Numbered from the stretch's first letter, positions 19,794 through 32,890 are shown. The stretch is 64,000 nt of DNA from Microglena sp. YARC (GCA_022414725.1 CM039463.1:27304003-27368002); one strand, 5' to 3'. The notes: a model not told the origin generated them from the sequence alone. A program made the numbers and translations.

Positions 19794-22700
19794 ACCTAAT
19801 TGGAATTCTTCAGATTTTTGAAACGCAAAAAGCCCATCAGGACCTAATTTGAATTCTTCGGGACTTGAAACGCAAAAGCCTAGCAGGACCTAATTGGAAT
19901 TCTTCAGGATTTGAAACGCAAAAGCCCATCGGACCTAATTTGAATTCTTCGGGACTTGAAACGCAAAAAGCCTAGCAGGACCTAATTCGGAATTCTCAGG
20001 ATTTGAACGAAAAAAGCCCATCAGGACCTAATTTGAATTAATTCGGATTGAAACGCAAAAAGCCTAGCACCTAATTTTGAAATTCTTCGACTTGAAACGC
20101 AAAAAGCCTTTGGAATTCTTCAGGATTTGAAACGCAAAAAGCCATCAGGACCTAATTTGAATTAGGACTTGAAACGCAAAAAAGCCTAGCAGGACCCTAA
20201 TTGGATTCTTCAGATTTGAAACGCAAAAAAGCCCATCAGGACCCCTACATTTGAAATTCTTACTTGGATAATTTGGGAAGTTCCTTCAGGGATTTGAAAC
20301 GCAAATGTGCCTAAGCTAATTGGAATTCATTTGAAACAGCAAAAAGCACCAATTCAGGACCTTTCAATTGAATTCTTCGGGACTTGAAACGCAAAAAGCC
20401 TACCCCTAGGACAGGAATCAATAATTGGAATTCTTCAGGATTGAAACGCACCCCATCGAACCTAATTTGAATTCGCAAACGCAAAAAAGCCATAATCAGA
20501 ATCTTCAGGACTTGAAAACGCCAAAAAAGCCCCATAATTTTGAATTCTTCGGGACTTGAAACGCAAAAAGCCTAGCAGGACCTAAATTTTGAATTCTTCA
20601 GGATTTGAAACGCAAAAACCGCCTACATTCAGGACTAATTTGAATTCTTCGGGACTGTGAATCGCAAAAAGCCTAGCAGGACCTAATTTGACTATCAGGA
20701 CCTAAAATTTGAAATTCTTCGGGACTTGAAAACGCAAAAAAAGCCCACCGGACGTTTTTGAATTCTTCAGGATTTGAAACGCAAAAAAGCCATCAGGACC
20801 TAATTTGAATTCTTCGGGACTTGAAACGCAAAAGCCCAGCTAACCCTAGCCAGACCCCTAATTGGAATTCTTCAGATTTGCAAACGCAAAAAGCCCATCA
20901 GGACCTAATTTAATTTCTTCGGGACTTGAAACGCAAAAAAAGAAACGCAAAAAGCCCATCACCTCGGGACTTGAAACGCAAAAAAGCCAGCCCGGACGTT
21001 ATTTTGAATCTTTCAGGATTTGAACCGCAAAAAAGCCCATCAGGACCTAAATTGAATTCTTTGGGACTTGAAACACAAAAGGCCGGACCTAAGGACCTAA
21101 TTCAGGATTTGAAACGCAAAAAAGGCCCATCAGACCTATATTCTGTATTTGAAACGCAAAAAGCCCGTCAGGATTCTAACGAATTCTTCGGGACTTGAAA
21201 CGCAAAAAGCCCAGCCGGCGTAGGACCTTTGGAATTCTTCAGGATTTGAATTCTTCGGGACGCAAAAAAACCCAAGCCGTAATTTGAATCATCAGCAAAA
21301 CCCATCAGACCTAATTTGAAAACGCAAAAAGCCTTAATCTTCGGAAACGCAAAAAAGCCGTTGAAACGCGCAAAAAGCCCAGCCTAGTGTAATTCAGGAC
21401 CAAAAAGCCCATAATTGGAATTCTTCAGGATTTGAAACGCAAAAAGCCATCAGGACCTAATTAAATTCTTCGGGACTTGAAACGCAAATAAGCCAGCCGG
21501 ACGTATTTGAATTGGATTTAGAATCTTCGGGACTTTGAAACAAAAAAGCAGCACCGACGTTATCAGGAACCGCAAAAAAGCCCAATTCAACCTAATTGAA
21601 TTCTTCGGGACTAAACGCAAAAGCCTAGCAGGTACTAATTGGAAAAAAATTCTTCAGGATTGTGAACGCAAAAAGCCCATCAGGACCCCTAATTTGAATT
21701 CTTCGAACTTGAAACGCGCAAAAACAGAATGAAAAGGATTTGAAACGCAAAAGCCCAGGACATATTTGAAAGATCTTCAGGTTTGAAACGCAAAAAGCCC
21801 ATCAGGGACCTAAATTTGAATTCTCGGACGAAAAAGCCTAAGCAGGATCCCCGGCGAGTCTTCTTGAAACGGCAGCCCAGGATTTTGAGGATTTGAAAGC
21901 AAAAGCATCAGGACCCTTTAATTTGGGACGAAACTCCACGGACAAATTCTTCCTTTGAAACGCAGACGTAATTGAATTTCTTTTGATTTGAAACGCAAAA
22001 AGCCATCAGGACCTATTTGAATTCTTCGACTTGAAACGCAAAAACCCAGCAGACGTAATTTGAATTCTTCAGGATTTGAAACGCAAAAAGCCCATCAGGA
22101 CCTAATTTTGAATTCTTCGGGACAAACGCAAAAGCCAGCAGGATGTGCCTAATTGGAATTCTTCAGATTTGAAACTCAACCCATGATTTTGAATTCTTGA
22201 AACGCAAAACAGCTCTGAAAACTTCACTTACAGCCAAAGGACCAATAGGGAGCTTGAAACGCAAAAGCCTAGCAGGACCTAATTTGATATTTCAGGATTT
22301 GAAAACGCAAAAAAGCCCATCAGGAACCTAATTTGAATTCTTCATGAAACGCAAAAAAGTACCTCGTAGCATTAATTAGAATTCTTCAGGATTTCGAACG
22401 CAAAAAGCCCAAATCAGGTGACCTAATGCCCCATTGAATTCTTCGGACTTGAAACGCAAACAAGCCTAGCAGAGAGACCCGCCACGCAGCACGATAATTT
22501 GAATTCTCATCTCCAGAATTTTGAAACGCAAAAAGCCCATCAGGACCTAATTAGAATTCTTCGGGACTTGAAAACGCAAGCCCCCGCGTGACCGAACCTA
22601 AAGCCTAATTGGAATCTTCAGATTTGAAACGCAAAAAAGCCCATCCAGACGAATTTGAATCTTCGGACTTGAAACGCAAAAAGCCTAGGCAGGACCTAAT

Positions 22701-25700
22701 TGGAATTCTTCAGACGATTTGAAAAACGCAAAAAGCCCATCAGGACCTAAATTTGAATTCTTTCGGGGACTTGAACACGCAAAAACCTAGCAGCCGGGAC
22801 CGTAATTGGAATTCTTCAGGATTTGAAACGCAAAAAGCCCATCAGGACCTAATTTGAATTCTTCGGGACTGAAACGCAAAAAAGCCTGAAACGTATTTGA
22901 ATTCTTCAATTTGAAAGATAAAAGCCTCGGAACCTAATTTTGAATTCTTCGGGACTTGAAACGCAAAAGCCTAAGGACGCTTGAATTCTTCAGGATTGAA
23001 ACGCAAAAAGCCCATCAAGACCTAATTTGAATTCTTCGGGACTTGAACGCAAAAAGCCCAGGACCAACTAATTGATTCTTCAGGATTTAACCGAAAACGC
23101 AAAAAGCCCATTCAGGACCTAGATTTTGAATTCTTCGGGAACTTAAAACGCAAAAAAAGCCCAGCCGGACGTAATTTTGAATTCTTCAGGATTGAAACCA
23201 AAAAGCCCATAGGATGACTTTTCAGATTGAAACGCAAAAGCCCATCAGACCTAATTAGAATTCTTCGGACTTGAAAACGCAAAAAGCCAGCCGACGTAAT
23301 TTTTGAATTCTCAGCCCAGTTTGAAACCGAAAAAGCCCATAATTTAATTCTTCAGAATTTAACCGCCAAAAAGCCCATCATGACCTAATTTTGAATTCTT
23401 CGGCTGGAAACGCAAAAAAGCCCAGCCGGACGTAAAAGCCAAAAAGCCTATACAGAAACCTAATTGAATTCTTCAGGATTTTGAAACGCAAAAAGCCCAT
23501 CAGGACCTAATTTGAATTCTTCGGGACTTGAAAACGGCAAAAAGCCCTAGCAGGACCTAATTGAATTCTTTCAGGATTTGAAACGCAAAAAGCCCATTAA
23601 ACAGGCGCCTAATTTGAATTCTTCGGGACTTGAAACGCAAAAGCCTAGCAGACCTATGTCATTGAATTCTTCAGGATTTGAATACGCAAAAGCCATCTAG
23701 ACCTAATTTGAAATTCTTCGGGGACTTGAAACGCAAAAAGCCCCATAGCAGGACCTAATTGAATTCTTCAGGATTTTGAAACGCAAAAAGCCCATCAGGA
23801 CCTAATTTGAAATTCTTCGGACTGAAACGCAAAAGCTACCCAGGGACCCTAATTGGAATTCTCAGGATTTGAAACGCAAAAAAGCCCATCAGGGAACCTA
23901 ATTTGAATTCTTCGGGACTTGAAAACGCAAAAGCTAGCAGCCTAATTTGGAATTCTTCAGGATTTGAACGCAAAAATGCCCGTCAGGACCTAATTTTGAA
24001 TCTTCGGACTTGAAACGCAAAAGCCCAGTCCGGACGGAATTTGAATTCTCAGGATTGAACGCCAAAAAGCCCATCAGGATTCTTTCAGTAAACCAAAAAG
24101 CAACCGACGTTTGAATTCTTCAGGATTTGAACGCAAAAAGCCATCAGGACCTAATTTGAATTCTTCGGGACTAGAAACGCAAAACCCAAGCCGACTAATT
24201 TGAATCTTTCAGATTTGAAACGCAAAAAGCCATAGACCTAATTTGAATTCTTCGGACTGAACGCAAAAAGCCCCAGCCGGACGTTAATTTATTCTCCAGA
24301 TTTGAAACGCAAAAGCATCAGGTACCTAATTGAATTTCTTCGGGATTGAAAACGCAAAACCCAGCGAATTTGAATTCTTTCAGAATTGAAACGATGCAAA
24401 AAGCCATCAGGATAATTTGAATTCTTCAGACTGTATTTGGTAATTCTTCAGGTTTGAAGACGCAAAAGCCCATCAGACCTAATTTGAAATTCGTCGACTT
24501 AACGGCAAAAAGCCCACCGACTTAATTGGAAATTCTTCAGGATTGAACGTAAAGAGATTCTTCATTTGAAATCTGATGCGCAAAAGGCCCAAAATTTTCT
24601 TCTTCAATCCGGCTTGGAAATTTTCAGGAATTGAACGCAAACAAAGTCGCACTAAGCAATTAATTTGAATTTGAAATTCTTCAGGATTTGAAACGCAAAA
24701 AAGGAGCCATCAGGACCTAATTTGAAATTCTTCGGGACTTGAAACGCAAAGCCAGCCAGGACGTAATTTGAATTCTTCAGATTTGAAACCGCAAAAAGCC
24801 ATCAGGACCTAATTTGAATTCTTCGGGGACTTTGAAACGCAAAAGCCTAGCAGGACCTAATTAATTCTTCAGATTTGAAACGCAAAAAAAGCCCATAGGA
24901 CCTAATTTGAATTTTCGGACTTGAAACGCAACAAAGCCCAGCCGGACTTTTGAATTCTTCGAATTTGCAAAAAGCCTAGACCTTAATTTGAATTCTTCCG
25001 ACTTGAAACGCAAAAAGCCTAAGACCAATTGGAATTCTTCAGGATTTGAAAACGCAAAAAAGCCCATCAGCGACCTAATTTGAATTCTTCGGACTGAAAC
25101 GCAAAAAGCCAGCAACCTTGAATTCTTCAATTTGAAACAAAAAGCCCTAATTCAGCAGAATTCTTCGACTTGAAAACGCAAAAAACCTAAGGATTACCTA
25201 ATTGGAATTCTTCAAGCGATTTGAAACGCAAAAATAGCCCATCAGGACCTAATTTGAATTCTTCGGGACTTGAAACGCAAAAAGCCATAGCAGGACCCTA
25301 ATTGGAATTCTTCAGGATTTGAAACGCAAAAAGCCCATCAGGACCTAATTTGAATTCTTCGGACTGAAACCGCTAAAAAGCCCATCCGGACGTAATTTGA
25401 ATTCTTCAGATCGATTGAAACGCAAAAAGCCACATCAGGACCTAATTTGAATTCTTCGGGACTTGAACGCAAAAAAGCCCAGCAGGCCCAACCAACGTAA
25501 TTACTGAGAATTCCCTTCAGGATTTGAAACGCAAAAAGCCCATCAGGAACCTAATTTGAATTCTATGGGACTTGAAACGGCAAAAAAGCCCAGCCGGACT
25601 AAAAGAATTTCTTCAGGATTTGAAACGCAAAAAAGCCCATCAGGACCTAATTTGAATTCTTGGAGACTTGAAACGGCAATAATCCCAGCCGGAACGTAAG

Positions 25701-27080
25701 CTTGATTTGAAAACGCAAAAAAGCACATCAGGACCTTAATTGGAATTCTTCATTGGATTTGAGATTCTTACCGCAAAAACGCAAAAGTCCCATCAGGACA
25801 TAATTATGAAATTCTTCGGGACTTGGAGAAACTCGCAATAAAGCCTAGCAGGACATAATTTGAATTCTTCAGGATTTGCAACGAAAAAGCCCATCAGGAC
25901 CTTATTTGAATTCTTCGGGGACTTGAAACGCAAAAAGCCTAGCAGGACTCTAATTGGAATTCTTCAGGATTTGAAACGCAAAAAGCCCATCAGGACCCAT
26001 ATTTGAATTCTTCGGGACTTGAAACGCAAAACGCCCATGAGCGGATGTCATTGGACATTCTTCTAGGATTTGAAACTGCAAAAAGCATCGGACCTAATTT
26101 GAATTCTTCCGGATGACTTGAAAGCCAAGCATCAGGACTAATTGGAATTCTTCAGGATTTGAAACGCAAAGCATCAGGACCCTAATTTGAATTCTTTTAG
26201 CGGGAACAACTAGTGAACGCTAAGAATAGCGGCGGGAAGTAATTTGAATTTTCGTGGAATTTGACGCAAAAGCCATCAGGCCTAATTGAATTCTTTGGGA
26301 CTTTGAAACGCGAGCATTAAAACTAGGCAGCGGACAGACTTAATGTGATTCTTCAGGCATTTTGTAAACGCAAAAGCCGTCAGGGACCTAATTTGGGAAT
26401 TTAAATATTTATACCTCTTTCATCGGGCTTTGAAAAAAAATCATGACAAAAATACGCCAGACCGGTGGTAGCACGTTCATTTGAATTCTTCAGAGATTTG
26501 AACCTATCAAAGCCATCAGAGATAATTTGAATTCTCTTCGGAGACTGTGAAACGGGCAAAAAGGCCTGCTAGGACTAATTTGAATTTTCAGTGATTTGAA
26601 ACGTCAAAAAGCCGTCAGGACGCTATTTGTTCTTCGGATTGAAACGCATATGAAGGAAAGCAGCATGGTTGCGGACGTAATTTGATTTTACAGGATTTTG
26701 AAACTAGCAAGAAAAAATAGACCCTACAGGACATATATTGAATTCTTCTGGGATTGTAAAGCATATAATTAGCTAAAAAGCCTTAGCAGGAAGACATAAA
26801 TTGGATTGTATAAATTCTATGCAGCGGATTGAAAAACCTGCAAACGAAATAAAGAAGCACCCAATCAAGGAACTAATTTGAGGAATCTCTTTATCGGCAA
26901 GACTTGTAAACGCAAAAAGGGGATCACCTAGACGGAAACGTAATTTGATTTTCAGAATTTGATTGGCGCAAAACGCATACAGGACTATTTGAATTCTTTT
27001 CGGGGATTTTGAAAAGCAAATTGTTAAGTGTGGGTTTGAAAAGCCTAGCGATCTAATGTGAAGCGGAGGCTAAATTGGGT
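15140..27080. repeat. 12-kb satellite, 47-bp monomer, partly a 94-bp dimer
   Basis: The monomer reads GAATTCTTCAGGATTTG, AAACGCAAAAAGCCC, AGCCGGACGTAATTT (47 bp). Near 15.96-16.3 kb monomers are uniform. From ~17 kb two types alternate: one with CAGGATTTG and CCCATCAGGACCTAATTTG, the other with CGGGACTTG and CCTAGCAGGACCTAATTGG, giving a 94-bp higher-order repeat. Both ends of the array (15.1-15.9 and 26.2-27.08 kb) are more diverged. Single-base indels are everywhere. Small ORFs inside it are spurious. It is truncated by the assembly gap. Confidence 0.95.
19748..19791. repeat. Poly-C run inside the satellite
   Basis: An uninterrupted run of more than 40 C interrupts a satellite monomer between CCTAGCAA and CGGACCTAATTGG. 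No other monomer has it. Confidence 0.95.
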
Positions 27081-28080
27081 NNNNNNNNNNNNNNNNNNNN
27101 NNNNNNNNNNNNNNNNNNNNNNNNNNNNNNNNNNNNNNNNNNNNNNNNNNNNNNNNNNNNNNNNNNNNNNNNNNNNNNNNNNNNNNNNNNNNNNNNNNNN
27201 NNNNNNNNNNNNNNNNNNNNNNNNNNNNNNNNNNNNNNNNNNNNNNNNNNNNNNNNNNNNNNNNNNNNNNNNNNNNNNNNNNNNNNNNNNNNNNNNNNNN
27301 NNNNNNNNNNNNNNNNNNNNNNNNNNNNNNNNNNNNNNNNNNNNNNNNNNNNNNNNNNNNNNNNNNNNNNNNNNNNNNNNNNNNNNNNNNNNNNNNNNNN
27401 NNNNNNNNNNNNNNNNNNNNNNNNNNNNNNNNNNNNNNNNNNNNNNNNNNNNNNNNNNNNNNNNNNNNNNNNNNNNNNNNNNNNNNNNNNNNNNNNNNNN
27501 NNNNNNNNNNNNNNNNNNNNNNNNNNNNNNNNNNNNNNNNNNNNNNNNNNNNNNNNNNNNNNNNNNNNNNNNNNNNNNNNNNNNNNNNNNNNNNNNNNNN
27601 NNNNNNNNNNNNNNNNNNNNNNNNNNNNNNNNNNNNNNNNNNNNNNNNNNNNNNNNNNNNNNNNNNNNNNNNNNNNNNNNNNNNNNNNNNNNNNNNNNNN
27701 NNNNNNNNNNNNNNNNNNNNNNNNNNNNNNNNNNNNNNNNNNNNNNNNNNNNNNNNNNNNNNNNNNNNNNNNNNNNNNNNNNNNNNNNNNNNNNNNNNNN
27801 NNNNNNNNNNNNNNNNNNNNNNNNNNNNNNNNNNNNNNNNNNNNNNNNNNNNNNNNNNNNNNNNNNNNNNNNNNNNNNNNNNNNNNNNNNNNNNNNNNNN
27901 NNNNNNNNNNNNNNNNNNNNNNNNNNNNNNNNNNNNNNNNNNNNNNNNNNNNNNNNNNNNNNNNNNNNNNNNNNNNNNNNNNNNNNNNNNNNNNNNNNNN
28001 NNNNNNNNNNNNNNNNNNNNNNNNNNNNNNNNNNNNNNNNNNNNNNNNNNNNNNNNNNNNNNNNNNNNNNNNNNNNNNNN
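27081..28080. other. Assembly gap of 1000 N
   Basis: Exactly 1000 unknown bases follow degenerate satellite. Non-satellite DNA resumes at 28081, so the satellite border lies in the gap, and the true gap size is probably arbitrary. The long ORFs across it are N-only artefacts. Confidence 0.99.
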
Positions 28081-28157
28081 CGAGAGAGATCATAGTGGAG
28101 AAGTAGTATTGTATGTCACCTGCGTCATAGGGTGGAGTATCAGCATCAATTAGCGGT

Positions 28158-28490
28158 TCACGTCGATCGTTTTATGTCTTGGTGACTACTACTGTACTCC
28201 CTAGATATAGCTGTAGATAGTAATGCTTTTTCTGTACGGGTAACAGCTTCCTGTAGGCTGCGTCCCCTGGTCCCCTGACACGCGCTGTATAGCTGTATCC
28301 CTGGTGAGGTTCCAGGCTTCCGCCCCTTCGCACCGCTGGTGCTTATATGGTTCCCCAATCCTTTAATTATTTCATCTTGCGTTAAAGATTGGCGCGTTGA
28401 CCGCTGGAGTATCGTCTCCACCTTGAAGTGTATAAGCTGATAGCTCCCCCCCGCCCCCCCCCCCTCCTCGTCCCGCCTCGAGGTTTCCAC
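28158..28490 (-). CDS. Hypothetical ORF (110 codons), possible exon
   Basis: A minus-strand frame reads METSRRDEEGGGAGGSYQL, then HFKVETILQRSTRQSLTQDE and a Ser/Thr-rich end DIKRST*. The first residues come from a G-run and are doubtful. The remainder is compositionally protein-like, and CTATCAG| at ~28437 could be an acceptor. It lies downstream of the minus-strand exon at 28697-28830, but the frames do not join simply. No family recognised. Confidence 0.25.
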   Translation of the reverse strand: METSRRDEEGGGAGGSYQLIHFKVETILQRSTRQSLTQDEIIKGLGNHISTSGAKGRKPGTSPGIQLYSACQGTRGRSLQEAVTRTEKALLSTAISREYSSSHQDIKRST

Positions 28491-28639
28491 CCAACTGCGA
28501 TCTTCAGAGCACTCTCAGTGCCTGACCACACTCACTCAGGACACAGTCTCTACAGGCAACGGTCACCTGCTGCCTCTCCCACCGAGGGTCTGAAAATGAC
28601 TCCACCTACATCCTGCTCTTTCAAACAGAACTTCCAATG

Positions 28640-28990
28640 ACAAGCCTACTACGAGAATGGGCGAGTCCAATTAAATGGCAGGTCCACAAGTGTTACCTCA
28701 TGATGTTGATGATGTTCTGGGGTGTTAACCAATTCATCATTGCATTGGTCATAGGCACTAGCCTATTGTTGTCAAGCCATGAAAGCACCGCTCTCACATC
28801 CAATTCAAGTTCTGTCCTTTGTCTGTAGACCTGTGAATTGTAATCAGTAAATTGCATATACTGGTAAGGTTGATCAGGTCTCATACGGGAGGGTCTCATC
28901 AGTAAAGTATTTTATCGTCTCTTGTGTTAGTTTGCTCCTGTTTGCATGGTAAGCAACAGCCTCCAGATTGCTCACAACACATGGCAGGCG
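28640..28990 (-). repeat. Arm 1 of a dispersed inverted duplication
   Basis: Roughly 350 bp here, read on the minus strand, align with 32540-32890 on the plus strand at about 75% by eye. Shared blocks include AGCA-TCTGGAGGCTGTTG, AACAGGAGC-AAC-AACAC, ACAGACAAAGGACAG and AGTAACACTTGTGG-like words. The arms lie about 3.5 kb apart in opposite orientation. Confidence 0.65.
28697..28830 (-). CDS. Exon-like segment with weak U-box resemblance
   Basis: The minus strand shows acceptor ATTCACAG|, 134 open nt and donor ATGAG|GTAACA. It encodes VYRQRTELELDVRAVLSWLD, then NNRLVPMTNAMMNWLTPQ and NIINIM. The spacing W-L-x(5)-P-M-T-N with a following proline recalls the C-terminal half of a U-box (E3 ligase) domain. 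The N-terminal half is not seen, so this is only a suggestion. A diverged, frame-broken copy lies inverted at ~32706-32880, and homology extends into the flanks. The segment may therefore belong to a mobile or duplicated unit. Confidence 0.35.
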
Positions 28991-31095
28991 GGCAAAAACA
29001 AGGTAGTAGTTTTTTAGTCACTGTTTCTTTTTGAGGCTACGCGAAGCAGCTTCCACCCAGCTCCATTGGCCAGCGACTGAGTCGAAGCCGCAAAGATTAC
29101 AGCTGCACGTATTGGAACAGTGCTTGTCAAGCCATGCTTTTTTATACGCACAGAGCTAGCTTCAGGCTTGCCCAAGGGCGGGTAAAATGGAGCTGGCCTA
29201 GAAGCTGCTTCCAACCCGCGTCAGACCAAATAAAGAAACAATGATGATGCGGTTGAAAATGGGAAAATTAATAACGAGCATTCTTTGTGACCGGCCCACC
29301 ATAATACTTTGCTGACGAGTTTGCCTGGTTAATATAAGCACTATCATACCACCACAGGGTTGCTCGGCGACGCTGCTTTTCTGCGTCTCAGAACATGAGC
29401 AAGGTACCGTACGTCAACAGATTTTGAAACCGATTTGCCAATCGCAAGATGCAGATTTTTGAAACTGGCTGCGCCTTGAGAGGAGAATTTGAGGGTCCCC
29501 ATGGACAACCGTGGACCAAACCTCTGTGGTGAAGATTGACATTGGGGGAATTGAGGATGATATTTGAATTATAACATACCGTATACGACTAACTGGTATT
29601 GATTGTGTCACGCTTTGTGAGTTAAATCCCAGAAGGTTAAATGATCAACAACAGGAATGCATTTAAAAAATTTATTAGCCGGTACCGGTATATATTCACG
29701 CTCGGATGAATAAATAAATAAATTTTAAATGAATATTAACCTTCCGCACACTTATATGGAGGCAGGCGAGGTTGAGGGGGACCATGCCCGTTTATTTTCA
29801 TCGGGGGCCAAACCAGCTCGGATGAAACATGTGGGAAGTGGAATAGGTTAGTAAATCATTGTATTCCCCAACTGATGTGATAATAAGGAAGACATAAATG
29901 CATTGCTAGATTTTCGACTATTGTGTGGGCACGTCAATAGTTTTGAATCCTGGCAAGATGGGTCGGGGACTCGGGATCTAACCCACTCATACCGGTATAT
30001 AATTTGAAGGTGACATTTTTTGCAAGAAGGATTTTTACCGCTTCAAAAGGGTGCACTCTCCCTAATCGCTTTGATGGATACATATAACGATGTGGCGGAG
30101 CTTTTCACACTCACAACGAGGAAGTTCGGACGCCTGTAGGTTCGGCAGCGGCGAGCTGCACCACGATACGGTACTTGACTGCTTGAGGTTAGGAGAGTAG
30201 TAAAGGATTATATGCACTTAGTGATATTGGTCCTTTTTACTCTGAATATGAGGGAAGGATTTGTTTTTAGAAATTGGAAATCGAGCATTATTTACGGTAG
30301 TTGGAACTTTCTGTCTGAATGCTCTAGACAAGCAACTTCATAGCTGGAGCCATGTAACCAAGTTGCAAAAGGAGTAAATGATACAATTGTTTACAATTGT
30401 TTGTCCCATTGTTTTTTCAACAAGAAACAATGATCTAGGGGCAGTGCCGCAGTTCAGCTAGATGCCGAGGCCTGAATAAAAATAAAAATGCTAAAAAAAA
30501 GACTACACTAATATTTGAAAACTACTAATCTAGGCTCAGCACATAAGGTTATAGTGCGTTGGACAGTCGGAATGATGAATGTAATCAAATGGACAAGTTT
30601 AATGAAGACGGTCTTTGTGTTCCAATGCTAGATGGGCGGGTCAAATAGCAAGCTGCATATGGGGAAGTTCTTGAGTTGCAGGGCTGCTCACAGCCTTGTC
30701 AATAAGCTGACTAAAAAATGGAGGGTAAGTGTTGGGCGGGAGGCGCAGATCGGCTGGTAACCAAAGTGCGGAAGAATCAAGTTAGAAACCGCTTTGACGG
30801 GTTAATCAGTCCCTGCCTAAAAATGGGGTAAGGAGGGCCCACTGTCAATTTCAGCCAATATCGGGCAAAGGATAGCTATAAATGCATAAAGAACTGCCAC
30901 TGGTCAGTGGACCACATTCACGGACTGCTGGTGCAGCAGGCGAGGGAGTTCCTGTAATCGAAGAGATAGTTAGAACAGAAGCATAAACTCTATTGAGCTA
31001 TGCTGTAAAGCCTGGCTGCAGGCTCTGGCCCTTGTGGATAGCTTGAGAAAAGGAACATCAGATGGATGACATATGGCCACATGAAAGTGGGTCAG
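28991..31095. other. No gene recognised
   Basis: Unique-looking AT-richer DNA. 29020-29225 carries an internal inverted repeat (AAGCAGCTTCCACCCAGCTCC versus GGAGCTGGCCTAGAAGCTGC). ~29740-29850 resembles ~35930-35990 (GAGGTTGAGG-GG, CCCGTTT, ATTGGGGCCA-like). No ORF here has supporting features. Confidence 0.5.
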
Positions 31096-31096
31096 T

Positions 31097-32600
31097 TCAG
31101 ATGGTGCCAGCTGGGCAGCGGAAGTGGCTGTGTGGACAGGCAATGCACTGCTTGACATGCCAACGACGCATCACCAGACGACAATGCCATGGAGTCCATT
31201 CAAGGCTGGGAAGAGCGGCTTGAGGTAGAAACTGAGTGGCTTGGATGGCTGCATGAAAGTGCTTGGAACAGGTCAGGCTGTGCTGAGGCAGGCTGGGCCC
31301 CCTTGGTTGTGCATTTGGCTCTGGTTCATCATCAGGGCTGTGGGTATATTGCACTCAAGTCAAAGCTCGTTTAGGGAGGCAACATGGTGCGGGTTGGGGA
31401 GCCCATCGCAAACTGGGGGAAGGGGCAGCGGGGTATGAGATGTGCTGGGATGAGCGGAAAGTGTCTTGACGCCCAGAGTGTGAGGGAGCAGTGCCTGACG
31501 CTTGATGATGGTGGTGGTGCTCTTGTGATGTGGAAGCCTGGTGGGACAAGAGCTGTTGTAAGAGCTCCTGGATGTGCTCCAGGGAGGCTTGGGAATGCAG
31601 CCCTGCGTCCTGCTGGGGGATGCTCTGTGCCATGCTCCGGCTGCTGTGCTGCGCCCGCGTCCACATTGCAAGTTCTGCAGCTTTGCCTCTGGATGTCATC
31701 CAAGGTAGACCAAAGGGTTTCTGGTTGAAGCCCTGCACTGACGCGGCAACCTCACTTCCGCTGGTGCCACGCTGCAGCTGGCTCACTAGCTTGCTGGCGC
31801 CCTCCATGCGCCTCTAGCGCTTATCCACTTTAAGCCTTGGAGAATTTGTGACTTGCAATTGGACACGCTGCTGTAGCTGCTGCTTGCCTTGCTGCTGCTG
31901 GGCCCTGGTAGGCTTGGCAGATGCCCTGGAGCCTGACTGGCGACTGAACAAGATCTAGCAGCTTTGCAGTGTAGGTCTCTCTGAAATGGAGCGCTGCTGG
32001 GTCTTCGAGGCAGCCCTCGGGATCTTTGCTGCAGCCTCCTCAGCAATGACGCGGAGGTTTTGTGCAGGTAGGCAGGCCTACGGTAATCACCACATGGCGA
32101 GCACGATTGGATTCAGCATGTGCGCGACCGATCTCATCTGTATCCTGGGACTCTACCCCAGCAGGTTGGTAAAGTGTGTTGATAGGCGTTGTCCACCCAA
32201 ACGACATCAGCAGCTTGGGCCATGTCAGCCGTCAAGTTGGGAAAAGGAGCCACAGCGGGTCATCATCCCTGTGGATGAGGCCTCGGGGCTGCTGGGAGTG
32301 CCACTTCCCTACGGGCCCTCTGCCATGGGAACCGTGCGGTGCATGGAAATGGTGTGAACAAGTCAGTCAGTAGGTGAGGAGGGTTCGCTTGGTGGGAGAG
32401 ATGGACAGTAACAACCTGGGTGGTGTCTTGACACTGTCTGCACCAGACATTGCCCATCCAGTACTTCAGGAGTTGGTGGCACTCGTTGATCGTACAAAAC
32501 GAAAAATACTAGGCCATCTAAACTACTAACCTGTTTGTGTATGCCCGCCCGCATGTGGTGAGCAGTCTGGAGGCTGTTGTACCATGCCAACAGGAGCGAA
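31097..32600 (-). CDS. Possible multi-exon or decayed gene, Gln/Ser/His-rich
   Basis: A GC-rich stretch with minus-strand ORFs in several frames. 31355-31807 encodes a region with SLEHIQELLQQLLSHQASTS (heptad-like), followed by five histidines and a Ser/Pro-rich end. 31097-31354 ends with a Cys/His cluster (KQCIACPHSHFRCP). 32263-32457 contains VWCRQCQDTTQ. Leu-, Gln- and Cys-rich pieces on one strand suggest a gene or an old transposon ORF broken by introns or indels. The plus strand is also open across part of this, so the strand call is tentative. No family recognised. Confidence 0.25.
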
Positions 32601-32890
32601 CAAACACGAAGACCGATAAAGACTACTATGCCTGATGTAAGACCTCTAAGGAACCGTTGAGACCTGATACCCTATTTAATGCATTTGGTTCATAAACATT
32701 TTGTGGGTCGTACAGACAAAGGACAGGTCTTGACATTTGGATGAGTGCAGCGGGCTTGTCTGGCTTGACTACAATGGTAGTGTCTTTGACAGGCAACATG
32801 AATGAATTGGTTCACACCAGGGCATCATCAACATCAAGAAGTAACACTTGTGGGACCCGCCATTTCATTGGACTCACCATTTCTCATGGT
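32540..32890 (+). pseudogene. Arm 2 of the inverted duplication, frame-broken exon copy
   Basis: The plus strand aligns with the minus strand of 28640-28990. The acceptor is replaced (GGGTCGTACAGAC), the coding part has several indels, and the donor-equivalent site is AAG|TAACAC, without GT. It looks like a dead copy of the 28697-28830 exon plus flanks. Confidence 0.5.

Noticed and set aside
27053..28106. Long ORFs of about 345 codons on both strands
   Set aside because: They consist almost wholly of unknown bases in the assembly gap.
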